From Nodosilinea sp. FACHB-131 (GTDB lineage Bacteria > Cyanobacteriota > Cyanobacteriia > Phormidesmidales > Phormidesmidaceae): a stretch of 64,000 bases of DNA. The notes beneath the pieces are model-generated. The model saw only the letters and a program-made list of their open reading frames with translations. It did not search any database and was not told the DNA's origin. How positions within the stretch are numbered: the stretch's first letter is position 1; every line of letters starts with the position of its first letter. The DNA lies in the NCBI RefSeq assembly GCF_014695395.1, contig NZ_JACJOF010000016.1:186001-250000 (forward strand), in the 5' to 3' direction. The translations under genes were made by a program, and so were the position numbers. Shown here piece after piece: positions 39,313 to 48,512 of the stretch.

Positions 39313-41220
39313 ATGGTCAAGGGCGAAAAGAAGACAGACGGCGGTAAGCCGTCTAAAGTGCGAACACTGGTTACATGGGGGTCAGGAGCGTTTTTGCTTG
39401 GGGCTGCTGTGCCCTTAGCCGGTGCCCTCAGCACCGGCTTAATCAGCATCGGTAGTGTGGGGCTGGCCGCTCCCGCAGCCCTCGACCAGCCCCAGGCTCT
39501 CAACTCAGGTTTTCTGGCTTTAGTCGATGCCCCTGGGGTAGATGCGTTTCCTACAGCGGTTAGCAGCGAGAGGCTTTGCCGTCGCCCCGTGGATCTGAAT
39601 CAGGCTGGGGTTAGCAGTGCTACAGCAGGCGAAAAACTCTTCCACGGCTCTAGTCTAGCTAGCGTTACTGCAACCCAGGTGACTGAAGCGATCGCTCAGC
39701 TAGGAGCCGCGCCCTGGCCTAGTATTCATCCTCTAGCAGCCGAAGCCCGGGTGCCGGTGTTGATGTACCACGATGTTCTCGACCCACCGGAGGTCTTTTT
39801 TGACCTTACCCCCGCAGACTTTGAGGCTCACTTAAAAACCATACTGGACAATGGCTTAACGCCAATTAGCCCTGACCAGCTGGTGCAGCACCTACGTACC
39901 GGTGTGGCACTGCCCGAAAAGCCTGTGCTCATCACTTTTGATGATGGCTACCTAGGCCACTACGAGCATGTTTATCCGCTGCTGCAAAAGTATCAGGTAC
40001 CAGCCACCTTCTTTGTTTTCCCCGGTAAGGTTGATGGTACCGTTGCTGGTCGCTCAACCTTGACCTGGGATCAGCTCAAGACCATGGCAGCTGACCCTTT
40101 AGTAACCATTGCCTCCCATAGCGTGACTCACCCCCCTGACCTGCGAACCCTCAGCGATGAGGACTTAGTCTACGAAGTGGTTGAGTCGAAGCGACAGCTA
40201 GAGGCCCAGCTAGGTATTCCTATTGAGTACTTTAGCTATCCCACTGGCCACTATGACGAGCGGGTTGCTCAGGCTGTGGCCGATGCTGGCTATTTGGCAG
40301 GGTTTACGATGCGCGAGAATGACGAACAGTTTGCCGGTGCCTCAGAATCACTGCTAGCCATTGAGCGGTTTGGTCAATCTAATCTTCAGTCGTTGCTTGA
40401 GGTTGCTTGGGGTGGCCCTACTGCGGCTGGAGTGATGCCCGTTGTCGCCGATTCCACGTTTAATTTTGCTACTCCTGTCGCTGTGCAAAAGATAGATCGA
40501 GAGGATCAGTCGTTTTCATTAATCAGCGGTGGGCATCCGGTTACTATCCATGCCAACAGTCGTTACCAGTTGCCAGAGATGTTAGCGGGCAGCAACGTTG
40601 CCGGAGCTGTTGACGGAGGCTTTTTCTCCCTCAAGTACCTGGACTCTAACGTTATGATCGGTCCGGTCCTGAGCCAAAGCACACGGCAGTTTGTGCCGGG
40701 CTACCCGGGAGAAACGCCTAAGCTCAATAGCCGCCCTCTGGTGCTAATTGCTCCTAACGAGGTTCAATTTGTGCCCTTTGATGCTACTCGTCATAATACG
40801 CTGGCAGGCTTAGCTCAGCAGCTACCTGGGGTAACCGATGCCTTTGTGGCGGCTGGCTGGCTAGTTAAAGATGGCGTTCCCCAACCCGCTAGCAGTTTTG
40901 GCACTCTGTTCGACTACGATGCCCGTCGCCATCGGGCCTTTTGGGGTATTAATACCGCTGGGCAGCCGGTGGTCGGCGTGACTCACACTATGGTTGATTC
41001 GGTACAGCTAGGCGAACTGCTGCACCAGGCAGGTCTGCGTGACGCGGTCATGCTTGACTCTGGGGCCAGCACTTCGCTGGCCTATCAAGGAGATTCCCTA
41101 GTGGGCTACATTCCGCGCCCGGTACCCCATTTGTTAGGACTGGTGCCTCCTGAAGCTAACGACGGTAGCCCCTGTCCTTTAGTGATAGATCCAGAGAACC
41201 CAACCACGACTAAGCGATAG
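39313..41220 (+). CDS. Polysaccharide deacetylase fused to phosphodiester glycosidase (NAGPA) domain
   Basis: A 635-residue exported or membrane-anchored protein. ATG 39313 follows GGGGAG at a good distance; ATG 39271 would add 14 residues. A basic start and a hydrophobic segment (about 18-48) act as anchor. The NodB deacetylase domain (about 145-345) shows VPVLMYHDV, the metal/catalytic ITFDDGYLGHY and ASHSVTHPPD. The C-terminal region (about 390-620) is a NAGPA-like domain with GAVDGGFFSLKY, MIGPVLSQ and AVMLDSGASTSLAY. Two glycan-modifying activities in one chain suggest processing of an envelope polysaccharide; the substrate is unknown. Confidence 0.85.
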   Translation: MVKGEKKTDGGKPSKVRTLVTWGSGAFLLGAAVPLAGALSTGLISIGSVGLAAPAALDQPQALNSGFLALVDAPGVDAFPTAVSSERLCRRPVDLNQAGVSSATAGEKLFHGSSLASVTATQVTEAIAQLGAAPWPSIHPLAAEARVPVLMYHDVLDPPEVFFDLTPADFEAHLKTILDNGLTPISPDQLVQHLRTGVALPEKPVLITFDDGYLGHYEHVYPLLQKYQVPATFFVFPGKVDGTVAGRSTLTWDQLKTMAADPLVTIASHSVTHPPDLRTLSDEDLVYEVVESKRQLEAQLGIPIEYFSYPTGHYDERVAQAVADAGYLAGFTMRENDEQFAGASESLLAIERFGQSNLQSLLEVAWGGPTAAGVMPVVADSTFNFATPVAVQKIDREDQSFSLISGGHPVTIHANSRYQLPEMLAGSNVAGAVDGGFFSLKYLDSNVMIGPVLSQSTRQFVPGYPGETPKLNSRPLVLIAPNEVQFVPFDATRHNTLAGLAQQLPGVTDAFVAAGWLVKDGVPQPASSFGTLFDYDARRHRAFWGINTAGQPVVGVTHTMVDSVQLGELLHQAGLRDAVMLDSGASTSLAYQGDSLVGYIPRPVPHLLGLVPPEANDGSPCPLVIDPENPTTTKR

Positions 41221-41231
41221 AACACTTAAAC

Positions 41232-41269
41232 GTTTTGAGCCCAGGACAGCAGTGTCTTAGGCTCAAAAC
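41232..41269. terminator. Hairpin between convergent genes
   Basis: GTTTTGAGCC (41232-41241) pairs with GGCTCAAAAC (41260-41269), a perfect 10-bp stem with an 18-nt loop, located 12 nt after the deacetylase gene stop and 59 nt from the Psb32 stop. Probably a bidirectional terminator. Confidence 0.65.
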
Positions 41270-41327
41270 CAGTTAGCTTTAGGTCTCTAGAGACACGGGT
41301 GTGATTTGAAGCAAGTGGTGCCTATAT

Positions 41328-42068
41328 TTAGTTGCCGAACCCAACGTACCAAAAATAGGTCGCCATCGGGATAACGGTGGCTAGCACTAGCAAAACGATC
41401 AGAACCACTGTGCTGTTACCGCGGTTTTCGGCGGTTTCTTCGGCGGAGGCGAAGGTGCTCTCGCTGTCAAAGGAGTCGTCGAAGTTGGGCGGGCCGGGAT
41501 CTGCTTGGCCACCTAGTACGGCCCCAAGGCGATCGCTGGCGGCCAAAAACGACTGGTTGTATTTGTCGCCCTCCAGCAGGGGAAACAGCACAGTTTCCTG
41601 GGCAACGCTAGTGGCGATGTCGTCAGTGAGTAAAGTCGCAGACTGATCGCCGACGCGAATGCCCACGGTTTTAGTGACTTCGTCGAGGACTAACAAGGTT
41701 TGGTTGGCTTGCTCCTCTGGCGTGGAGTACCAGCGCTCAAACAGCTTATCGGTGAAGCTTTGAATGGTGTCGCCGTAGTCAAAGTGGTGAATAGTTACGA
41801 GGCGGACCTCGTTGCCGGTGGCGGCCGCCAGCTCGCTAAAACGACTCGAAATTTTGTTTTCATTGATGCGGCTGATGATATTGGCTTCGTCGACCACCCA
41901 GGTAGACTCGCCCGCCGCTACAGTTGGAACTTGGAAGACGGCTACGGCCTCAGCGGGCTCAATAAATAGCCCTAGCACGAAAAACAGGGGTAAAACTAGG
42001 CTCAAGAGCGCGCTCCAACAGACCTGAATCCAGCGGCTATGGGTTCGTTGGGAGGGGTAACTATTCAT
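41328..42068 (-). CDS. psb32: TPM-domain protein, Psb32-like photosystem II repair factor
   Basis: A 246-residue protein with an N-terminal signal/anchor (about 14-40, ending near VEPAEA-type residues EPAEAVAVF), a TPM_phosphatase domain (about 55-190; VVDEANIISRINENKIS, VRLVTIHHFDYGDT, NQTLLVLDEVTKTVGI), an acidic linker, and a C-terminal membrane helix. This matches cyanobacterial Psb32 and plant TLP18.3, thylakoid-lumen proteins involved in photosystem II repair. The protein should be lumenal, held by the C-terminal helix. The symbol is assigned by family layout rather than by a unique motif. Confidence 0.82.
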   Translation of the reverse strand: MNSYPSQRTHSRWIQVCWSALLSLVLPLFFVLGLFIEPAEAVAVFQVPTVAAGESTWVVDEANIISRINENKISSRFSELAAATGNEVRLVTIHHFDYGDTIQSFTDKLFERWYSTPEEQANQTLLVLDEVTKTVGIRVGDQSATLLTDDIATSVAQETVLFPLLEGDKYNQSFLAASDRLGAVLGGQADPGPPNFDDSFDSESTFASAEETAENRGNSTVVLIVLLVLATVIPMATYFWYVGFGN

Positions 42069-42214
42069 GGGCCTAAGCTACAACAACGACTGAGCCAGAG
42101 GGAACTAATCGGGTTCTGCCCTGGCCTATTAATCAATATACGGGGCTAAGAGCCCCGAGGGAACTAGGTCGTTTTGTTTGCCCCTTAAAGGTCAGTCAAC
42201 TGGAGGGTATATTC

Positions 42215-42487
42215 TTAGGCTGAGGGCAAGTTGCGTAGCCGAATTAGCTGTCGCCGCATCAATGGTGATGCCTGGAGTTCGGCAACCTCGGCAACCTCTA
42301 CCTGGGCGTCAAGCTGTTCAACGAACTCGTCACTGCCGTAGGAAAAGGCGTCGATTAGCTGGTCTAGCAGGTGCTCACGATCGGCCATGACGTGGCTTTC
42401 TTCCAAAATACGAAACTTGAGAGTGATGGCACACTCATAAACGCCAACCTGAGGCTCAACCGACGGACGGGGTGCAGACGTAGCCAT
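42215..42487 (-). CDS. Npun_R1517-like small regulatory protein
   Basis: A 90-residue protein from the ATG at 42487; a TTG two codons earlier is also in frame. The pattern VGVYECAITLKFRILEE, MADREHLLDQLIDAFSYGSDEF and LQASPLMRRQLIRLRN resembles a small cyanobacterial family that databases label by Npun_R1517, linked to heterocyst differentiation. I recall the family only by its sequence look, and the link to heterocysts may not apply in this organism. An open, protein-like frame lacking a normal start lies directly upstream on the same strand. Confidence 0.65.
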   Translation of the reverse strand: MATSAPRPSVEPQVGVYECAITLKFRILEESHVMADREHLLDQLIDAFSYGSDEFVEQLDAQVEVAEVAELQASPLMRRQLIRLRNLPSA

Positions 42488-42504
42488 AGTCAAATATGTA
42501 CTCC

Positions 42505-42735
42505 CTAACTAAGCATGAAAGGAGTCATCAAAGGAGACCGGGGGCTAGGGTGTTTGTCCTGCTGAGGGCTGGCAGGGGCATCGAAGCGTTGTAGGCTGTG
42601 GAGAATTTCACAGTTGGTAGCGGTGATGCAATCCCTATTGATGACGATGAGGTAGCTTTGAGCCAAAGCGATGTTGCCTGTTGCTAGACAGCGATCGCGC
42701 AGATTGAACCACCTGATATCATCAAACCAAAAAAA
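42505..42735 (-). pseudogene. Open frame with protein-like sequence but no standard start
   Basis: Between a stop at 42736-42738 and a stop at 42505-42507 the minus strand is open for 76 residues, reading FFWFDDIRWFNLRDRCLAT, then GNIALAQSYLIVINRDC. The first 50 residues look like a real folded peptide, and a HIP1 octamer is inside. No ATG or GTG precedes this part; the first usable start is a TTG at 42666, which would cut off the front. It may be a truncated gene, or one using a rare start. The remaining gap to 43134 shows nothing recognised. Confidence 0.4.
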
Positions 42736-43134
42736 CTAGCTACCGCTGGGTTTTCTAGCCTGTTTTTACAGGATTGATACAGTTTTGTGAGGCCAAGATT
42801 AATAGTATTGAAACTCATCCGTACATTTTCAGAAGAGGCTCATTTTTTTATACGTTAAGCCCGTCTTGATGTTGTAATTGGTTGCATTTTAATGGTCTTC
42901 TTTGAACTAAGTTTTTGTCTAAGTGACTGTCTTATGGTCACTTCAGCTTTTTGAAGAAGGGCAATAAACTAAGAACCGATGGATTGACAATGCTGTTTAA
43001 AAACACATTGGACGTTTGATGATTAGCGGTGAAGTCGTATCTATGGCTCGAGCTGCGATCGCACTAAATAACATCAACATGACCAAAGCTCCGTAAACTA
43101 CTGAGTAAGGTAAGTGCCATAGCGAACTGCCAAA

Positions 43135-44172
43135 ATGCGTGATTCTCTGATTCAAGCCTATCTGCCGCTGGTCATTTGGGTGGGGCTAGGGGCTGGGCTA
43201 GGCCGATTTTTGCCGGCGGAGTTACCTCGATTGCTGGGACGAGGATTGTACTGGGTTGGCATTCCCCTCGAAATTTTTGCCCTAGCGCGTCAAACTCACT
43301 TTGCGGAAGATACAGGGCTAGCACCAATGTATACCGTTGTTTCGCTAGGGCTAGGGCTGGGCCTGGGGCTAGCGGGGCTGACGGTGGTGCGATCGCTGAC
43401 CGCTCCCATCCCAGTTGAGGCCGCCGCCGAATTGGGGGTTGCCCCAGGGCCAGAGTTGCTGTCCCCAAGTCAGGTGGAGGACTTGTCGCTGTGGTCTGAC
43501 ACCGCAACGATGACCTGGATCGATAAACCCCGCCAAGGTAGCTTCGTGCTGGCTTCCATGTTGGGCAATACGGGGTTTGTCGGGCTAGCCATTGTGCCTA
43601 CTCTAGTCAGCGGCCCTTACCTAGGCTGGGCTGTGTTCTACAGCGTGACCCAAAACGTGGTTGGCACCTATGGACTAGGAGTATTTATAGCCAGCTGGTT
43701 TGGACGTGGTGCCCACGCTCAGTCGCGTTGGCAGCAGTTGCGTGACGTGGTGACCGTGCCGTCGCTGTGGGCCTTTGGGTTAGGCTCAGTTTCCCAAGTT
43801 TGGGACTGGCCATCCTTGGTTGACGATGCATTGCACCAGTCGATGTGGCTGGTAATTCCCGTGGCGCTGGTGCTGATGGGGCTGCGGCTAAGCCAGCTAC
43901 AGGGATGGAGCAGTCTACAGCCAGCGCTAGCGCCAGCGATGCTTAAGGTGCTGGTGCTGCCTGCGATAGTAGGAGCTGTGACCTTGGGCGCAGGGCTGCC
44001 CAGGGATGCAGTGCTAGTGCTGGTGCTGATGTCGGGGATGCCCTGCGCGTTTGCCGGACTGATTTTGGCTGAGGAGTACGATCTTGACCAAGAACTGGCG
44101 GCAGCCAGCATTGCCCTGTCTACAGGAGGTTTGCTGCTCACTATTCCGCTGTGGCTTTTGGTTTTTGGCTAG
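43135..44172 (+). CDS. AEC (auxin efflux carrier) family transporter
   Basis: A 345-residue protein with about ten hydrophobic segments. The central soluble loop (about 100-140) separates two halves. GNTGFVGLAIVPTL near 144 and SGMPCAFAGLILAEEYDLD near 300 match the paired family motifs of AEC permeases, which export or import organic anions such as malate. The substrate cannot be inferred. It stands alone; a 640-nt gap precedes it and 175 nt separates it from the amylase gene. Confidence 0.8.
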   Translation: MRDSLIQAYLPLVIWVGLGAGLGRFLPAELPRLLGRGLYWVGIPLEIFALARQTHFAEDTGLAPMYTVVSLGLGLGLGLAGLTVVRSLTAPIPVEAAAELGVAPGPELLSPSQVEDLSLWSDTATMTWIDKPRQGSFVLASMLGNTGFVGLAIVPTLVSGPYLGWAVFYSVTQNVVGTYGLGVFIASWFGRGAHAQSRWQQLRDVVTVPSLWAFGLGSVSQVWDWPSLVDDALHQSMWLVIPVALVLMGLRLSQLQGWSSLQPALAPAMLKVLVLPAIVGAVTLGAGLPRDAVLVLVLMSGMPCAFAGLILAEEYDLDQELAAASIALSTGGLLLTIPLWLLVFG

Positions 44173-44347
44173 GGATGCCGTGACCTCCAAAACTCATACG
44201 CCTTAATTCGCGTGAAGGTTAGAACCAGTGGGGCGAGATCTTAGTAATTTGGTTAGGGAAGCCGAGTTTTCTGGAGTTTAGCTTAGCTTTACCTAAGTTT
44301 TAGACTTTACCCCTATTCTGGTGGAAAAACATTCCCCTGAGGGCGCT

Positions 44348-45988
44348 ATGTCTAATCCCTTTCGGCAGCTCAAGGATACGTTTAAGGCGATCGGCTCTAA
44401 ACCCACTACTCCCGAAGGGTCGGCAACCGCTAAAGCGTCTCTACAGGAATGGCTGGAGGCTAACGCCGACGCATTGCGGAGTCGGCGCAGGCAGGGTGAG
44501 GTTAACGGCACCATGATGCAGTACTTTCACTGGTATACTGCCGCCGACGGTAGCCACTGGAATCGGGTCAAGGAGGAGGCCGAGGCCCTCGCCAATGCTG
44601 GCATTACTGCTCTATGGTTGCCACCTGCTTACAAAGGCATTGGTGGGGGTTACGATGTCGGCTATGGAGTTTATGACCTGTTTGACCTAGGGGAATTTGA
44701 CCAACAGGGCACAGTGCGGACGAAGTACGGCACTAAGAATGAGTATGTTGCGGCGGTCAAAGCCTGTCGCGACTTAGGGATTAACATCTACGCCGATGTG
44801 GTGTTTAACCACAAAATGGCAGCCGATAGTGAAGAGGAATTTAATGCGACTCCAATGGATCCGGGTAATCGCCACCGTGCTCTAGGAGATATGCGCAAGA
44901 TCAAATCGTGGACAGGGTTTACCTTTCCGGGGCGGGGCGATAAATACTCGAGCATGAAGTGGCATTGGTATCACTTTGACGGCGTTGACTACAACAGCTA
45001 TGAACCTAACTACAAAGCCGTGTGGCTGGTTGAGGGCAAGTCTTTTGAAGACAAAGTAAGTTGGGAACTGGGCAGCTTTGACTATCTGATGGGCTGTGAT
45101 CTGGATATTGATCATCCTGAGGTGAGCGGCGAATTGAAGTACTGGGGCGAGTGGATGCTCGACCACGTTGGAGTAGATGGGTTTCGCGTAGACGCTATCA
45201 AACACATCTGTGGTGACTTCTTTGTGGATTGGTTGGCCCACTTGGAAAACTATGCCCAGCGCGATCTATTTTGTGTGGGCGAATACTGGACCTACGACCT
45301 CGGAGCGCTGAGTTGGTATGCCGGCAACTCTGGCGGGCAGCTCGACCTATTCGACGCGCCGCTACACCACAACTTTTATAAGGCCAGTAGGGCCGGCAAC
45401 AGCTACGACCTACGCACCATCTTTGACAACACCGTGGTTAAAGAGATGCCGCTGCTGGCTGTCACCCTGGTCGAAAATCACGATACCCAACCACTGCAAG
45501 CACTAGAGTCGGTGGTAGAGGCCTGGTTCAAGCCCCTGGCCTACGCGCTGATTTTGCTGCGAAGCGAAGGCTATCCCTGTATTTTCTACTGCGACTATTA
45601 TGGGGCCCACTATGTAGATAAGGGCCGCGACGGCAACGAGTACGAGATCTGGATGGACTCTCATCGGGAAATTTTGGATCGGCTGCTGATTGGCCGCAAG
45701 CACTTTGCCTACGGCCCTCAGTATGATTATTTTGACCATCCGAACGTGGTGGGCTGGACTCGCCTTGGCTCTGAGAGCCATCCCCACGCTATGGCGGTGC
45801 TGCTGAGCAACGGGTCAGAGGGCACCAAATGGATGGAGGTGGGGAAGCCCAACACCACGTTCTACGACTTGACTGGGCATGTTTCTCAAACTATTACTAC
45901 CAATGGCGACGGCTGGGCTGAGTTTCGCTGCAATGGTGGGTCGGTGTCGGTGTGGGTAGAGGAGCACCCCAACCTAAGTTCTTACTAA
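44348..45988 (+). CDS. Cytoplasmic alpha-amylase (GH13)
   Basis: A 546-residue enzyme from the ATG at 44348, with GAGGG upstream; an in-frame GTG at 44321 is less likely. There is no signal peptide. GH13 regions are visible: DVVFNHKM (region I), GFRVDAIKHI with the nucleophile Asp (II), VGEYWTYD with the acid Glu (III) and LVENHDTQP with the third Asp (IV). The MMQYFHWYTAADGSHWNR opening and LDIDHPEV segment are typical of the AmyS-like subfamily that hydrolyses internal alpha-1,4 bonds in glycogen or maltodextrins. It could supply malto-oligosaccharides for the TreY/TreZ route further along. Confidence 0.92.
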   Translation: MSNPFRQLKDTFKAIGSKPTTPEGSATAKASLQEWLEANADALRSRRRQGEVNGTMMQYFHWYTAADGSHWNRVKEEAEALANAGITALWLPPAYKGIGGGYDVGYGVYDLFDLGEFDQQGTVRTKYGTKNEYVAAVKACRDLGINIYADVVFNHKMAADSEEEFNATPMDPGNRHRALGDMRKIKSWTGFTFPGRGDKYSSMKWHWYHFDGVDYNSYEPNYKAVWLVEGKSFEDKVSWELGSFDYLMGCDLDIDHPEVSGELKYWGEWMLDHVGVDGFRVDAIKHICGDFFVDWLAHLENYAQRDLFCVGEYWTYDLGALSWYAGNSGGQLDLFDAPLHHNFYKASRAGNSYDLRTIFDNTVVKEMPLLAVTLVENHDTQPLQALESVVEAWFKPLAYALILLRSEGYPCIFYCDYYGAHYVDKGRDGNEYEIWMDSHREILDRLLIGRKHFAYGPQYDYFDHPNVVGWTRLGSESHPHAMAVLLSNGSEGTKWMEVGKPNTTFYDLTGHVSQTITTNGDGWAEFRCNGGSVSVWVEEHPNLSSY

Positions 45989-46283
45989 GGACTGCTGCCA
46001 GGGCAAGAGCGGCGATCGCCCCTCCTAGAAACCCTAAGACCACAGCGCTCGCTTTGCGATCGTGTTGATAAAGCTCATCTATCTGTAGTCCCAACAGACA
46101 GACTCAGAGCCCTCAACCACCCATTGCTTCTCCCGTTGACCAAAAAGATTGCTTTAACTTACTGACTACGGTCCTCCATGGCGGGATAGAATTTTATGCC
46201 GCGAAAAGTTAAGCTGTGTAACGCCCGCTCAATTTTTTTAGAAGCAGCTGGGCGTTCGTCTCTATGGTTAAATTGGTACTTTC

Positions 46284-47366
46284 GTGCAAGTAGATCGTGT
46301 TCCTCCAGGAGCTACAGACGCAGAATTTTCGGCCTACGTTCGCTCAGCCCAGGAGCTAGACTTTACCCTTCAAGATCTCAAGGCGGCGATTCCGGCCCGT
46401 TGTTTTCAGCCTTCCGTGCTTAAATCGCTGGCCTATTTCTTCTTAGATTTAGGGATTATCGCGGCGCTATATGCCGTTGCCCACGCGGTCAATTCTTGGC
46501 TGTTTTTCCCAGTTTTTTGGTTGGCTCAGGGCACCATGTTCTGGGCTCTTTTCGTAGTTGGCCACGACTGCGGCCACGGGTCGTTTTCTCGCTACAAGTG
46601 GCTCAACAACCTGATCGGTCACCTGTCCCACACGCCCATTCTGGTGCCTTACCACGGCTGGCGAATTAGCCACCGCACCCATCACGCCAACACAGGCAAC
46701 CTCGATACTGACGAAAGCTGGTACCCAATAGATGAGTCAACCTATCAAGCGATGCCCTGGGCGCAAAAGATGGTGCGTTTCTACGGAGCGTTGTTTGCCT
46801 ATCCGTTCTACCTGTTCTTTCGGTCGTCGGGGCGTAGTGGCTCTCACTTCATGCCCAGCAGTCCGCTGTTTCGCCCCTCTGAGCGGCGTGATGTGCTGGT
46901 GAGCACTTTCTGCTGGTCGGCCATGGTTGTGTTTCTGGCTTGGGTCGGGTTAACCCAGGGGCTCTTGTTTTTGGCGACCTACTACATAGCTCCCTACCTA
47001 GTATTTATCGTGTGGCTTGATTTGGTGACGTTCTTGCACCACACCGAGCCAGATATTCCCTGGTATCGAGGGGATGAGTGGTACTTTCTTAAAGGGGCGC
47101 TGTCGACCATTGATCGTGACTATGGGTTCATCAACCCCATTCACCACAACATTGGCACCCATGTGGCCCACCACATTTTCTTGGGTATTCCTCACTATCA
47201 CCTGAAGACGGCAACAGAGGCCATTAAGCCAATTTTGGGCGATTATTACCGTCGCTCTGAGGAGCCGGTGTGGAAAAGCTTTGCCCGATCGTTTTGGGCC
47301 TGCCATTATGTGGCGGACCAAGGGGCGAAGGTCTACTACCAACCCCACCCTAGCTACCGCCAGTAA
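46284..47366 (+). CDS. desB: Omega-3 (delta-15) acyl-lipid desaturase
   Basis: A 360-residue membrane di-iron desaturase. The three His boxes are GHDCGHGSF, HRTHHANTG and GTHVAHHIF. FTLQDLKAAIPARCFQPSVLKSL at the N-terminus (read as FTLQDLKAAIPARCF) and TFLHHTEPDIPWYRGDEWYF in the second half closely follow cyanobacterial DesB. It adds the omega-3 double bond to membrane glycerolipid acyl chains with ferredoxin as electron donor, and is usually cold-induced. No ATG fits; the GTG at 46284 is used, without a clear ribosome site. Confidence 0.92.
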   Translation: MQVDRVPPGATDAEFSAYVRSAQELDFTLQDLKAAIPARCFQPSVLKSLAYFFLDLGIIAALYAVAHAVNSWLFFPVFWLAQGTMFWALFVVGHDCGHGSFSRYKWLNNLIGHLSHTPILVPYHGWRISHRTHHANTGNLDTDESWYPIDESTYQAMPWAQKMVRFYGALFAYPFYLFFRSSGRSGSHFMPSSPLFRPSERRDVLVSTFCWSAMVVFLAWVGLTQGLLFLATYYIAPYLVFIVWLDLVTFLHHTEPDIPWYRGDEWYFLKGALSTIDRDYGFINPIHHNIGTHVAHHIFLGIPHYHLKTATEAIKPILGDYYRRSEEPVWKSFARSFWACHYVADQGAKVYYQPHPSYRQ

Positions 47367-47524
47367 CCGGTTGGCGATGTCCGTTGCATCACAGACGGGG
47401 GGCTTCGGTAGTCTATAGACTGAAATGGGCAGTTTAGAATCAGCGCGGTTCTAGGCTGCCCATTGTGGTGTTTGGACAGGGCGGGAGAAATTGATTTAGC
47501 AACCCCACGGTAATAGTGTTGACG

Positions 47525-48463
47525 ATGACTCAGCCCCTGATTTCAGCCATTATTTGCACCCACAACCGGGCTCGCTACCTAGGGGCGGCGATCGCCAGCC
47601 TAATGGCGCAAACCTATGCCGTCTACGAAATTATTGTGGTGGACAACGCCTCGACGGATGACACCAGGGCTGTGGTAGAAACCTACTTGCCCCATCCAGC
47701 GTTGACCTATGTCTACGAGAGCACTCTGGGGCTGTCGGCGGCGCGCAATCGGGGTGCGGCGATCGCTAAGGGCACCATTCTCGCCTACCTCGACGACGAT
47801 GCCGAAGCCTCCCCCCACTGGCTGACAGCCCTAGCGGCGGCCTTTGAGCAGTACCCCAAGGCGGCGATCGCGGGCGGCTACGTCAGCCTGATCTGGCCGC
47901 AGGATATGACCCCGCCTCGCTGGCTGTCATCCACGCTGTCTGAGAGCCTAGGGGCCTACGATTTGGGGACAACGACGCGACTGATTACCAACCCAGGTCA
48001 AACCCCGCGAGGGCTCAACTACGGCGTCAAAAAAAGTTTTCTAGAGGCTGTGGGTGGCTTTGACCCGCAGCTTGGTCGAGTGGGCAAAAACCTGCTCTCA
48101 AATGAAGAACTGCACCTGACTCAGCTAGCCCTGGCCGCTGGACATGAGGTTTTGTTTGTGCCCCAGGCGCAGGTGGCCCACAACGTGGCTCCCGAACGGC
48201 TGCGTCGGAGCTGGTTTTTGCGCCGTAGCTGGTGGCAGGGCATCAGCGAATGCTACCGCGAGCAGCTGAGCCACACCCTAACGCTGGAGCGGGTGCGGGT
48301 GCGGAGCCTGTGTCTGCTGCGGGGGGTGGTCAAGGCCGGGCGCTACTGGTCTGATCCAGCGCTGCGGTTCGAAAATTTGGTCTACGCCTACGGGCAGTTG
48401 GGCTACGTGGTGGGCGGTTTACGCCACCTGTTGCCTCGCCCTGGGGCGAAGGTCTGCCCCTGA
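47525..48463 (+). CDS. Family 2 glycosyltransferase
   Basis: A 312-residue GT-A fold enzyme from the ATG at 47525. ISAIICTHNRARYLGAAI opens the nucleotide-binding domain. VVDNASTDDT is the first Asp motif, YLDDDAEASPHWL holds the DxD metal site, and the acceptor side includes GGFDPQLGRVGKNLLSNEE. No membrane anchor is clear. It is followed by another GT2 gene and a WcaF-like acetyltransferase gene on the same strand, so an extracellular polysaccharide such as hormogonium or colanic-acid-type polymer is the probable product. Confidence 0.87.
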   Translation: MTQPLISAIICTHNRARYLGAAIASLMAQTYAVYEIIVVDNASTDDTRAVVETYLPHPALTYVYESTLGLSAARNRGAAIAKGTILAYLDDDAEASPHWLTALAAAFEQYPKAAIAGGYVSLIWPQDMTPPRWLSSTLSESLGAYDLGTTTRLITNPGQTPRGLNYGVKKSFLEAVGGFDPQLGRVGKNLLSNEELHLTQLALAAGHEVLFVPQAQVAHNVAPERLRRSWFLRRSWWQGISECYREQLSHTLTLERVRVRSLCLLRGVVKAGRYWSDPALRFENLVYAYGQLGYVVGGLRHLLPRPGAKVCP

Positions 48464-48512
48464 GCACCGCCCTGTGTTTGTTGAGTAAACCCCTCGTGTA
48501 ATGGAATTCACC

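Noticed and set aside
45897..46094. 65-codon minus-strand frame with a hydrophobic helix after the amylase gene
   Set aside because: It overlaps 92 nt of the amylase coding end, starts with TTG, has no ribosome site, and the tail is antisense to amylase; the helix may be chance.
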